From assembly GCF_000003195.3 (NCBI RefSeq), contig NC_012874.2, positions 57,523,341 to 57,587,340 of the forward strand: a stretch of DNA of 64,000 nucleotides. Direction: 5' to 3'. Below the pieces are notes generated by a model that was given only the letters and a program-made list of their open reading frames with translations, did not search any database and was not told the DNA's origin. Source of the stretch: Sorghum bicolor (Eukaryota; Streptophyta; Magnoliopsida; Poales; Poaceae). Made by a program: the position numbers and the translations under genes. Every line of letters begins with the position of its first letter. The stretch's first letter is position 1. Of this stretch, positions 12,125-23,928 are shown in pieces.

Positions 12125-12322
12125 GTGTCTCTAGCAAAGTTAATAACTGGTGTTTTTTATATTGGTAGAGATGTAGAATATTTCACAAGTGCACATAATT
12201 GCCATTGTAGCATTTCATCTAGGGTGTCTCTAGCGAAGTTAATAACTGGTGTTTTTTATATTGGTAGAGATGTAGAATATTTCACAAGTGCACATTATTG
12301 CCATTGTAGCATTTCATCTAGG
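12125..12322 (+). repeat. Tandem duplication, 2 x 99 bp
   Basis: Two nearly identical 99-bp units (12125-12223 and 12224-12322) begin gtgtctctagc and end catttcatctagg, with only a few substitutions. The period is a multiple of three, so an open frame runs through both, but nothing suggests it is translated. The unit resembles non-coding interior sequence of grass LTR elements. A G-run follows at 12391-12401. Confidence 0.75.
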
Positions 12323-13610
12323 AATCAATGGTTAAAGAATATGATAGCTAACCATAATGTATTTACTAACTACCATACCAACTAGACTACAGTGGGGGGG
12401 GGGTAAAATATATGTATGATAGGGGCAATGACACACACAAGGGAAGTCCAAACATAGAGATGAGCAATCTAGCTAGTAGGGAGGACAAAGAGTGAACATA
12501 GGGTTTCCTATGATTCAAGCTCTACTTATATGGTTATACCTTAGTCACATGATTGCAACATAGAGATTCAGTCAACATAACAAGTATACTAGGCGGAAGA
12601 CATATCAATAGGAGACTCAGCTCCTACCTGAAGCCTCAACCATGTTACAGGAGCCTTACTTTTTAAGAACTTGCCTAAGAACATATGGTGGAATACAAAG
12701 ACTAGATAGGCCATGTTACAACCTACTAGCTACCACAACTATCCATGCAACAAGGGATACCAAAGGCAACATGGTGTATAAGCACTGCGCTTACACCTTC
12801 TCTCACTACTCTAATTGTGTACACAGATCAACTAGAGCACCCTATGACAGGTGATGATCATATACAAGTGATGTGGGCTTCGATCACAATCTCATATGTA
12901 ACAACTATATGCTAAGCTAAACCAAACAAAACAATATAACAAGTATAAGGTTGCACACTCAAATCTAGGGGTGGAGCAGTATGAGACACCAAAAGCACCA
13001 CATCAGCGATCCGTGTGATGGAGCTTGTGAGTCATTGATCCAAACCACCATTAAATGGATGGTTGTGATGCTCCCAAAGTGTGTTTCCATGCATGCCACC
13101 ATGCATGAGGCAATGGATCAAAGGAGGAGCATCCAAGGTTGTTGGCCATCCATGGGGGGTGGTTGGCTAACATTGCTCTATGACCTATGGGCGCTCCCCT
13201 TTGGTGTGGGTTCACTTAGGGTATCCTAGATTAGGTATGTGCTAGAGAGGTATGTCCATTTGATGTTGATTCACCTTGCATGTGGGCCCATGGATCCATG
13301 TGAAGTGAATATGAGCCATTGAGAAGAAACACAAGTTGATACAAGGGTGGAGAATGACTTTGAGGAGTGTCACATGGATCATGCCATCTTGGCAAAGCTT
13401 GGTGGACCTAAAATGGGGTCGGCTGACCCTACCAAGGGTCGCTCGACCTTAAGGTGGCCCACTTGGCCCCACTTTTTGCTTGTCTAGCTTACTCTTGCAT
13501 AGAAATACTCCATGGGCATGTGGAACTAGTTACTATGTAAAATACACTCATGATATACTTATCTCCCTTTATTTTGAGGCTATTGATAGTGATTTTGAGT
13601 GTGTAAAATT
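12323..13610. other. Unassigned repetitive sequence
   Basis: No gene recognised. The section 13390-13480 carries units such as gtcggctgaccctacc and gtcgctcgacctt, which look like decayed transposon repeats. Short open frames here have no known domain. Confidence 0.3.
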
Positions 13611-13612
13611 AT

Positions 13613-14700
13613 GTTCACCATCAACAGTCACCTGATGCCAAGTGGCATTGCCTGACATCCCTTGGCCCCTACCATGTTAATGATCTATGGGATGGAGTCC
13701 TAGAGCAATGTGGCATATTGATCCAATGTTGGTTCATCTAGTGGACAAGATTTGCTTCATAAGGATTGAATGGCCCACTTGTCATCCACTCTAAGGCACC
13801 AAATCAACTAATTCAAACCACCATTGTCTAAACAACTGACATTGGGAGTGAATCCAAGCCATAGGAGGCTAAGGCAGTGGAATCCCATATCGCTTAATGC
13901 CCAAGGAACCTCCACCGACCGCCCTACTACCTATAAATACCTCCTGCTGCCTTCAACTACTATAAATAGGGGTCATAAGCTCAGTTGTAAGACAAGCAAG
14001 TGAAGAAGAAGCAATAGAGAGTGTAGTTTAGCTTAGAATAGCCATTCTCTAGAGTAGAAAGGTATTGAGAAAGCGAGGAGAAGCTTGAGGAGGATCTAGA
14101 CTTGTCAACAACCTATTCTTCTTGTACCTTGGCAAACCTTCTTTGGTATGTTTGTTCTCATTCTTGAATTAAGTTTTGTTAAATTTCAATTGTTTACTAG
14201 TTTCACCACTTAGCTAGAGTGCTCTGATCTTATTTCATTGGGATCCAAATTAGAGTAGTAAGTGCATAGAATAAGCGTGGTGCTTATGCTATAACTTACC
14301 TATGTTTACAGCTAGGCCTCTGGATAGATTGTGGTAGGTGGTGGCAGCCTTGTCCATCCTCCATATTCTGCCACATAGGGCTTAGTTCTTAAATCATAGG
14401 GCCTGTGGTAGATCTTGTTTAGTTAACCCTCTTGGTTGCTAAGTGGGCTGGGCTCCAAAGCAAACAACTTTCATATAGCATATCTTGTTCTAGTATAGTT
14501 CTAGAATATCCCCATATGAATTCATATCTTTTCATCTCCATAACCCATAGAAAACATTTAGTTGTAGACTTCCATCACTTCTCGTTCCTCATGGATTTGA
14601 TACCCTAGGAATACTCAACGTGTGCTTTAGTTAGGCACCATTAGAGTCTAAAGCCATAATTAAATCTAACTTAATTATATGCATTGTATGTAATATAGTA
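13613..14700 (+). repeat. Probable LTR fragment with TATA boxes
   Basis: The block has the layout of a grass gypsy LTR: a start at tgttcaccatcaaca (13613), two TATA-like boxes (cctataaatacc at 13930, actataaatagg near 13961), a purine-rich R/U5-like leader with gaagaagaagcaatagag, and a section (agaataagcgtggtgctta, near 14270) that parallels the corresponding part of LTR 1. No matching partner, internal region or target duplication was found, so it could be a solo LTR or truncated end. The right boundary is uncertain. Confidence 0.4.
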
Positions 14701-14739
14701 GCTGAGGTGATTCTTTTGGTTCTTATATGTTGCCTTTCA

Positions 14740-15970
14740 TCTAGAATTATGTTCACTAAAAAGCAATAGGAGAGAAAGGAATGGAAAAGGAAAGGTTGAA
14801 GACCTCTTTGGATTTTGGTAACAAAATAACAACATTAGCATTAGGCTTAGTCCAAAGCTAGAGTTGAGCAACGTGAGGGCATGCATAGGAGATGGAAAAC
14901 ACCATGTGATGCAAATGCTCAACAAGTGAAAACTAGAGGAACAAAGTGCTAGTTGAGGCATAAAAACTCTTTGAGGAGAAGAGCAAAAGATACAAAGTGC
15001 AAATGCAAAGATAAATGGGTATGGCTTTGTTTTCACTAGCCATGAAGTGCTTAATGAGAAGTTGTCAAGTTGATATGATAGGTAGCCTTACTATAAAGAT
15101 GGGAAAATTTGTTGCTAATATAGTTATCTAGTACCACGAGGTGAGATCAAACTTTGCAGTTTCTTTAAGAAGCAATGGAACGGTGACAAACAAGAGAAAA
15201 CCTTTGAAAAAATGTTTTGAAAAAGCCAACTCAATGGTAAAGGTGATGGTGATCCTGTGGGAGACATATTAGAGTTAGTCATTTGAAAAAGGTTTAAGAG
15301 AGGAACTTTGGGGACTATTTTCACTTCCTCACTGCTGGCTCCGATATGGTTGGTCTGATCATCCATAATATCCCTCTGGTGGTCTACTAGAGCTTAGAAT
15401 TATCAATTAGATCCCTTTGGTTGTCCAATGGAACTTAGAGCAAGGCCTTGGACATTGTTGGAAATCATAGCACAAATCCCTTTTGGTGTGACAAGAGAGC
15501 ATGGCACCAGAACTTAGGCTATAATAGCATAGAGCATAGGTGGCACACTAGGAAAGTTTAAATGAGGGCACCAGAGCCCTCTGGTTGTAGCATCATAACG
15601 TAGCACCAAAGGCCCCTTCCAAAAAGGGTGCCTTTCATGTGCATTGGAGTTTGTGCTCGCTAGAACTATCCGACAATCACCAGAGTGCTGCCACTAACGT
15701 TAGAGCTCTCAATGGCTAGTTTTGACATGTGTCAGTCACCATTGAGGGTGATTCATGCTAAGCTCCAATAACCCCACCAGAGCTCTCTAGTGCTTCCATG
15801 AAGGCTTCTAATAGATGGTGGGCATATTAGAACTCTAAGACACCCTTATTGATATACACAAACATTATAGCTCAAGAAACTCCACTCACTTTTGCTTGAT
15901 AGGGATTGGAGTGATCTAGTGCATGCTTTGAGAGATATCGTCTAGAGGCACTAGTAATTCATTTGCTGCA
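14740..15970. repeat. CACTA-like terminal/subterminal region
   Basis: Contains attttggtaacaaaataaca (14814) and tactataaagatggg (15090), matching motifs of the 621-1825 foldback. A run of short repeats in both orientations follows: tccctctggtggtc (15370), tccctttggttgtc (15412), accagagccctctggt (15570), accagagtgctg (15677), accagagctctctag (15776). This is the architecture of a CACTA element end. The adjoining minus-strand TNP2 piece makes it likely to be the 3' end of the same element. No terminal CACTA was identified. Confidence 0.4.
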
Positions 15971-15979
15971 GGCTTCTTA

Positions 15980-16470
15980 AATGAAAAATATTATATCTTA
16001 ATATGATGCAGAGCATTGCGACATTAGAAACATCATAACTATATACGACGATATCATGTGATGCATCACAGAGAGGTACCATGAAAATTGTCATGAGATG
16101 TAAATCCCCACGGAGGTGTCTATAGCTATAGGATTTATGACGGTTAGTGGAGGATCACTGATTGTTTTATTGAACGTGATGGACTCAGTCTTCATTGGGG
16201 GCATCAATAGGAGTTGGACCCTTGACCCTTTTCTACTGAATGAAGGTTGATTACAAATCAGAGCTAAATTAGCGTAGTCTTCACATTATCTTTTGTCTTA
16301 TCTAGTATATTGAAGCATGTGTTCCATATAGCTTCAGCCCTATCCTTTTCATTGTACATCACATCAATATTGTGGTGTACAAGAAGCTTCTACAAATATG
16401 GAAGTGTCCTAAAGCAATGTACATGTGTTCAATTATGCAATATTTATAACTCTTATAAAGCTAAACCCCA
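15980..16470 (-). pseudogene. CACTA TNP2-type transposase, third recognisable piece
   Basis: On the minus strand 16380-16270 reads VHHNIDVMYNEKDRAEAIWN followed by TCFNILDKTKDNVKT. This is the strongly conserved HNIDVMH block of plant TNP2-like CACTA transposases. Just before it is HN*THVHCFRTLPYL, corresponding to the family's HNWTH...LPY block with a TGA for Trp. After it, broken frames give LALICNQPS and SHDNFHG, matching the family's LAxICxRPS and KSHD motifs. Several stops and frameshifts are present. The preceding exon sequence is 12.8 kb to the right at 29279, separated by a Helitron. The C-terminal part is not seen further left. Confidence 0.75.
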
Positions 16471-16482
16471 CTAGATGAATTC

Positions 16483-16590
16483 TCTCTTCATACAAGGTGT
16501 CCACATCATTCCTCCTAAGTGACCCACTAAATATTCTATCTCTTCATGCAAGGTGTCCACATCATTTCCCACTAAGTCCATATCATCCCA
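16483..16590 (+). repeat. Imperfect tandem repeat at Helitron 1 5' side
   Basis: Two units of about 53 bp, each containing catrcaaggtgtccacatcat and cctaagt/cactaagt, lie side by side near the presumed 5' end. One unit may be the original Helitron start. Confidence 0.5.
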
Positions 16591-16825
16591 TATTAATTAC
16601 AAAAAATGAACATGTCATCTATATCACGTGAAATACTTTAAATCTTTAATCTATTAACATACAAGTCATGTACATACACTATTTGTTTCATCACCAATTA
16701 ATTCCTCTATAATGTAACTAAATATTAGTTTTTGTTCTATTAGCTTAGCAATTTTTTACTAGATCTAATGTAATAAAATACATGCAAGTCAAATTCTTTT
16801 TTTTGAGCAACAGCCGGAGCTTCAT

Positions 16826-19800
16826 TCATTCATCATGAACATGGTTACAATCATTGTTTGCAATATCCTGTAGAGCCGGTGGTGGTACAAGCCACTCCTC
16901 CACCGGTCTATCACGAGACACCAATTTAGCACATTCATGAGCTAGCAAATTACAAGTTCTACTAGAAAACACAAAAACAAATTCGGCAAAACTCCGGCTT
17001 AGATCATTGATTTGTTGAAGCAGTGGCCCAACCTCAGAGTTATGACGTGAGGGATGCTTCCATAGATTCACGAGTACCTGACAGTCGGTCTCCAAAATAA
17101 GTCGATGTACCCCCCTGTCAATGGCGAACTGAACGCCATCACGGCATGCCACCGCCTCTGTAGCCAAGGCGGTAAGACAGTGGTCATACCAACGCGCCTT
17201 CCCTCCGCACGGTCGCCCTTCATGGTCCCTGAGAACTGCGCCTGAAGCCCCCCGCCCTTCCTTCGCAAAGAAGGATGCATCCACATTGCATTTTATCCAG
17301 CCCCGCTGAGGTCATTGCCAAAGCATCGGCCCCTTCGAATCGCCTTTTCCTTTGATTGGGTGTGAAATTTGCCATAGGTCAAAAGCTGTATCCTTGGCCC
17401 ATTCCACCGCCCTTCTCATAGGGACTTCCAGCTCTCCATGTCTCCTTTTGTTGCGAGCCATCCACAAAGACCACATGCCACAGAGGAAGATCGCAGCGGT
17501 CTTTTCGGAGCAGCACTTTGGGTCAATCAAGTCACGCGCCCATGTATGGGGGTGTAGCCGTGGTAGCTTTGCACCTGTAAGTCCCTGAGTATGCTCCCAG
17601 AAGCACCTGGCCACCGTGCAGTCCATGAGTACATGTTTGATTGACTCCTCGTCCGCGCCACATACATCGCAGTTTGGAACCGGTTCTATGTGTCTTTTAT
17701 TGAGGACTCCTTTTGCCGGAAGGAAACCATTGATCACCCGCCACCAGAACACTCGGACCTTCAGTGGGACGCAAAGACGCCATATGCGTCTCCAAGAAAT
17801 ATCCCCTGAAGCCGAGGCCCTTCCCTGCTCTGCCTGCTGCCAATGTTCGTTGTAAACAATCCTATAAGCTGATCGGACAGAGTAGCATCCATGTTTCTCT
17901 GGCTCCCACCCCCAAATGTCTTGACCAGTTCCTCGGATTGGCGTACTAAGGATGGCATGTGCATCAATATCAGCAAAAGTATGCTTAATCATCTCTTCAT
18001 TCCATGCCCCACTTGGTGTAATAAGCTCAGACACAGTCGTCAGCTGTGGATCGTCTGGCACAACCAGCGGTGTACCATCAAAATGGTTTGGAATCCATCG
18101 ATCATGCCAAATGTTTGTTGTCTGTCCATCACCAATTCTCCTCACAATTCCTTTCTGCAGTACATCACGCCCTGCTAGGATCGCCCTCCATGTCTGACTA
18201 GCATGCTTTCTCCTTGTAGCTGCCAGAAAATTTGAGTCATGATAGTAACGGCCTTTCAATACTCTTGCACAGAGAGAGTCTGGGGTGTTGATCAGCCGCC
18301 ACCCTTGTTTCCCTAACATTGCCAAATTAAACATCCTCAAATCTCGAAACCCCATACCTCCAGCAAATTTGGGCCGAGTGAGTAGCTCCCACCTTTGCCA
18401 ATGCATATGCTTATTATCTGCAGAGCTTCCCCACCAATAATTCGAAGAGGGGCAGTCCCAAGTACTTCTCCGCTAAGGCTTCCGTATCAATTTGCATAAT
18501 TGTTCTTACCTCCACCTTGTCTTCCTGCTGACAATTGGAGCTGAAAAATATGGACGATTTTTCTTTGTTCACCATTTGTCCAGATCCTTTACTGTAAGTA
18601 TCCAGACCTTGCTGAAGACGATCAGCCCCTCTTCGCGACGCTTCAGAGAAAATTATGCAATCATCCGCGAACAGCAAGTGCGAAATCCAGGGGGCATGAA
18701 TACCAACACGTACTCCCCTTGAGAGATGCACTGGACCAGTCGACTTCAGCAGGCACGATAGGCCTTCAGAGCACAACAGAAACAAATACGGGGAGATTGG
18801 GTCTCCTTGCCGAATCCCTCGAGACGGAGTAAAGGTATTAGAGAGTTGCCCATTCACCCGTACTGAGAATGAAACTGTTGTGACACACCTCATGACCGTC
18901 GCCACAAAGGCTTCTGAGAAGCCCAACCGAAGCATGATTCCTTGCAGGTATGGCCATTCAACTCGATCATATGTCTTTGCCATATCCAGCTTGATGGCAC
19001 ATGCTCCATTCTTCCCTTTCTTCCTTTTTAAGTAATGGGTGCACTCATAAGCAATGAGGACATTGTCTGTTATCAAGCGCCCTGGAACAAAAGCACTTTG
19101 CTCTGGTGAAATGATCTCATCTAAAATTGACCGCAATCTGTTTGCAAGAACCTTTGAGCAGAGTTTGTAAATAACATTACAAAGGGAGATAGGTCTGAAA
19201 CTCTTGAGTTCTTGCGGGTTCTTGATCTTCGGAATGAGCACAATCGTAGTCTGATTGACCCCTTCTGGTAATTGCCCACCATTCAGAAAATTCAGAACTG
19301 CATTCGTGATGCTCGGTCCAACAACGTTCCAATGAGTCTGAAAAAAACCCGCCATAAAGCCATCGGGACCTGGGGCCTTATTGGCGCCCATCATAGAGAG
19401 GGCCTTCTCAACCTCCTGTACCATGAAAGGTGCCTCTAACATTTCATTCATCAGCTCTGTAACCCGAGCTGGAACATGGGCTAGCACACCTTCCAGGTCC
19501 AGGTCTGGTTGGGCTGAAAACAAAGCTCTGTAGAAGTCATTAGCTAAGTCTGTCTTCAATATCCTTTTGGTCTGTGACCAAAACCCCATCTGCAGACCTT
19601 AAAGCACTAATGTGGTTGCACTTTGATCTCTCTTTTGCTCGGGCCTGGAAGAGTTTAGTGTTTCTGTCACCATCCTTGAGCCAGGAAATTCTTGACCTTT
19701 GCTTTTCCATAATTTCCTCTCTCGCCAACAGCTCAGCAATCTTCGACATGAGCTGTCGTTCATGTCTGGAAGGACCTGCATGGATGGATCGACGTCGCAC

Positions 19801-20746
19801 ATCTTCTAACTCTCTGCGCAGTCGTGCCAGGTCGCCCCAGACTGACCCGAAAACTGATCTCTCCCATTCCTGGAGAGAGACCTGCATCCTTCCCAGTGTA
19901 GACTGAAGCTGGCACATATCCTGGACATCCACTCCTTCTCCCCAGAACTCTTCGACAAGTTTTGTGTATGATGGGTCCCTGCGCCACATGTTCTCATACC
20001 TAAAACTCCTTTTTTTCCTCCGGTTGGATCGTCTACTACGACAACACTCAATAATAAGACAGCAGTGGTCGGACTCTGTGGTTTGCACATGCCAGACTTT
20101 TATGTCCCTGAACATATCGGAAAAGTCTGCATTCGCGAAGGCCCGGTCAAGCCGAACTTTGATATTATGACCATCCTGCTGACGGTTATCCCAAGTATAT
20201 GGTAACCCAATAAAACCAAGATCTGAGAAACCACAGGCATTTACCGCAGTACGGAAACCATCCATCTGGCTTTCAGGTCTAGGCACACCACCGATCGAAC
20301 TGCTCTGTAGCATCCAAAATCTCATTAAAATCCCCGGCACACAACCATGGAGCTGAGCTCTGGTTACTCAGAAAATGCAGCAACTCCCAACTCCGGTGTC
20401 TACGCTCCCGCCTTGGTTCACCATAGAAGCCGGTGAAACGCCACATCTCAGCACCCGAGAGACGGTCCACAATCATCACATCTATGTGAAGTTTATCATA
20501 GCTTTGAAGCTTCACACAGACTTCATTCGTCCAGAGAAGGGCTAGTCCTCCCCCCCTTCCATAGCATCCCACACCCAGCCCAAAAGGTAGGCCAAGTTCC
20601 CTCCTCAAACGTTCCACTGAATCATTAAAACAGCGTGTTTCCGAAAGAAACACCAAAGAGAGGCGATGTAGCTGTATGAAGCTACGAACTTCTTGAACTG
20701 CCTCGGGCTGCCCCAGACCCCGGCAGTTCAAACTCAAGATTTTCAT
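16826..20746 (-). pseudogene. LINE-A ORF2: endonuclease, reverse transcriptase, RNase H
   Basis: Starts at MKILSLNCRGLGQ (ATG at 20746). Apurinic-type endonuclease blocks are present (LVFLSETR, CAGDFNEI, ESDHCCLI), then reverse transcriptase (IKLDMAKTYDRVEW, GIRQGDPISPYLF, HLLFADDCIIF with the catalytic ADD). A zinc-binding RT-associated region (CDVCGADEESIKHVLMDC) and a C-terminal RNase H follow (DASFF, ATEAVACRDG, ETDCQ). Frameshifts occur near 20290 and 19555. Near 18412 about 70 codons are missing between YLGLP and YWWGSSADNKH, with a frame change. An in-frame TGA at 17312-17314 precedes RNase H. It would have carried out target-primed reverse transcription. Confidence 0.85.
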
Positions 20747-20982
20747 TGTGCTCGGTGGGGGCTGTCGCACGCAGCCGCCGCCGCGTCCGCTTTGGCACGC
20801 AACCGCTGCCCAACACCCGAATTTACTCCGCCAACACCGGCCTCCCGGCCAAATCCTGCTTGAAATCCGCCTCTGCTGCTTCAACTGCTGGCATCCTGGG
20901 TACCTGCTCGGCTACGGGGCGACCTGAGCATTCATTCCGCCCCCCTGCCCAAGAGAAGTGCAAGCTGGATGCGCATTCAACC

Positions 20983-23509
20983 ATGTCTGCCGTGCCGCGG
21001 GAAGCTGAGGAAGGGGAGTGGACGCCAGTGCGACGGAAGTACTGGTGGCGCAGCGCCGAATTCAAGCCTCCTGCGCCTTCATGCCGCCCAACCACCAAGG
21101 TCCTTTCCTCCCGCTCCATCACCATTGAATGCCTCCGCGAGCGCCTGCGAGGTAAGTGCTTCCGCTGCCTCGCTCGGGGCCATTTTGCCTCCACCTGTAG
21201 GGACCCGGTGAGATGTCTTCTCTGCAAATCTTGGGGCCATAAGGCTCGTCACTGCAAGCAGCCCCAGAAGCCCAGCGTCCCCCATCCTGCGCCCCTGCTT
21301 CCTACACCCGACATCCACAACTTCCCCCACCTCGTTTCGCCCAAGATGGCGCAACTAGGGGACCCTGCTGAGCGCCCAGAGGATACTTCAACGACGGCCT
21401 TCACCAACAGCGACATGGAAGATGAGTTAGTGCGCCTATCGTCCCACGCGGCGGTCGCCTGGATTGGCCGGAACCGCCCAAGGGTCGAGCCTGGGGTAGT
21501 CAAGAAGGCTATCTGCTCCAAGCTCGGGGTGCTGCCGGAGGACGTCACCGTCGTCAAGCACCATCCAGAAGACTTCTACATCGACTTCACCCATCGCCAC
21601 CACCGCGATGAGGCGGTGAACCGGGAGATGCTCCCCCATGGCAACCTGGAAATCCACATCCGGCCATGGCGACTGCTCACGCACGGCGACTTCTGCAGCC
21701 TCCAGTACCACGTCAAGCTCTGCTTGGAGGGCATCCCCCTGCACGCCTGGAACGAGAACATCGCCAAGAGAGCCATCGCCCGTGCCTGCGACCTGGACTA
21801 CGTCAAGGAGACATCACTGGACAAAAAGGACACCAGGGCCCTCAGTCTCTGGGCTTGGACGTGCAACCCTTCGGCAATCCCTAAGGTAACGTGGCTCACA
21901 TTGTCGGAAAGCAGAGTTCTTTGGCGGGGTTGCGCCGCCACCTGCTCGAGGACGCCACGCCCTCACTTTCAGGGTGCTTGTGCATCTGGACCGGGTGGAG
22001 GACCCACCGGGGAGTGATGGCCGCGTCACACCCCGACGCTACACGTGGTACTATGGCATCGTCGACGGCCAAAGGGTGCCACGGGACCGCCACGACCGGC
22101 TGCCTGTGAGCCGCCCCAACTCTCGCCGCGACGACGGCGACGACGACCGCTACGACCGTCATGATGAGGACGGCAACCGACGTGGCCACCGTGAGCGCAA
22201 GGGGGACAGCTGGAGCTCGCGACTCGTCCGCAGCCTCTCGCGTGCTCCTAGGGAGAGGGAGCGCGAGCGGTCTGAGTCGCGGCACGAACGTCGCCGCGAT
22301 GACACCTTCACCCACGGGTCTCGGCACAATGGCAGTGTGATTGCCATGGAGGATACGTCACGCCAACAAGCTGCACCGCCTCCACGCTCCAGCGACTCCA
22401 CCACTGGCCACGATCTTCTACCAGCGCTGAATACCCCGGTGGACATGGGCAGGCCTCGGGGACGCTCGCGAAGCAAGAGACCAGCCCCTGTACGCGGCCG
22501 AAGCAGAGAACGCGCCTCGCACCGTCGCGGGTCCAGGAGGATGCGCTCGGAGCCAAGGCAACGGGCGCCGCACCCAACGTCGACCAACCTGCGTGCACGC
22601 TGCAGTTCGACCAGCCCCAAGCATGGCAACAACAACAATCGTCACCAGTCACCAAACCCTCCAAAGGTACGCAGCAGGGGGCACCCAGCATCTTCAGAAC
22701 TACAGCCTACGTCTTCACTCCACCCCGAACAACAGTCTACATCCCCGGCAACACATCTGAACTATTCCTGCACTTCAACACTGCCTCCACCCCCAATGCT
22801 AGACTGGGATGCTTCTCACCCCTCCAACTTGCAGGAAAACACAGGAGTGCTAGAGCCACTGCAGGTTGATGCTGGAAGCGTGCATCATCGCTTCATCCCG
22901 GGGCGGGTTTACTCCAGGCGCCTCCGCTGCGACAGCAAGCCCCCTGCTGCAGATGCAATGCAGCCACCTGAGGACAAGGCTGCGCTTCGCTTCAAGCCCG
23001 GCCTTGTGTATTCTAGGCGCAAGGCACGCGGACCAGGCAACGCCAGGGCACGACGAGGCCACGCACCCTCCAGGTCGGCGGCCACATCTCCAACTCACAT
23101 GGCCGCTGCAGCAGCAAACATCGACGAGCACGAGGGGGTGCGTGACGCGGAGCATACGGCGTCTGCATTCATCGACAACATTTCACGCACGCTGCCCCCA
23201 CCCCTGCTCCAGCCACCCCGACGCAAGAATGGGCAGTCACAGCGAAGCAAGAGGTGGCCAACCCACCCAACACGGCAGAGCGTCCGCATTGCAGCCAGGA
23301 ACTGGCACAAAGGCGACACCCACACTCGAGCCCGCCAAGTCCTCATGAAGAAGCTCGGCATCATGGAGGAAGAGGGCCTCACCCCTGATGATCACTTCCT
23401 GCGTTACATCGACCTCTTCAGGGGCCCACTCGATGGTCAGGCGGTCATGGCCTTAACGGCCTTGTCTGGCCTCGACACTGTTATGCCAACGGCCGCTGCC
23501 GAGAACTGA
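20983..23509 (+). pseudogene. LINE-B ORF1: zinc-knuckle RNA-binding protein
   Basis: Begins MSAVPREAEEGEW. Two consecutive CX2CX4HX4C knuckles (CFRCLARGHFASTC and CLLCKSWGHKARHC, about residues 60-95) are followed by an RRM-like/DUF4283-type segment (VVKHHPEDFYIDF, LEIHIRPWR). A long Arg/Ser/Asp-rich low-complexity tail follows (RRDDGDDDRYDRHDEDG). It would coat LINE RNA. One frameshift lies between about 21895 and 21945: the frame with LSLWAWTCNPSAIPKVTW is left and RHALTFRVLVHLDRVEDPP is read in another. The second part ends in TGA at 23509. With the shift allowed for, it is about 840 codons. The GTG at 21974 is not a real start. Knuckles precede the RRM-like part, the reverse of LINE-A ORF1. 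Confidence 0.75.
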
Positions 23510-23928
23510 TGGCCACCAGCCATCCTTCAGGGATTCAGCTCCTGACCAAATGTTAGTCTTCAAGCATCTTTATTTCTGCTGCGTTGTGTTCTTCATGTAC
23601 AGGCGCTTCCCTTTGGTTTCCTGGATGGGTGGGATGACAGCCAGGGGCCTCGAGTCATCGCACCAGCCATCTAGTGAACCAGAACGCCTATGTGTTTGTC
23701 TTCGTCGTCACCCTAGGATCCTTGCTCTCCTGCATCTGGTCACCATACCGGCAGCCTTTGGCCTTCAGTCTAGCCGGCAGGGGGCACCTGAACCAACGTT
23801 ACAACCTTCTGAATGTGTGGCTGTTGTGCTGCTGTGTGCTTCGAATGCTACTGCTCTCTTTATTCAAGTTGCTTACTCCCCCAGGCTGCTTGTCCTGCTG
23901 TTTCAAAGGGTTGTCAGTTTGTTTTCTA

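Noticed and set aside
16120..16260. Separate small gene left of the Helitron
   Set aside because: Broken frames match the downstream motifs of TNP2 and are part of the same decayed transposase.
20750..23500. Many long minus-strand open frames opposite LINE-B ORF1
   Set aside because: Shadows of a GC-rich coding strand. Domain motifs (two zinc knuckles) are only on the plus strand.
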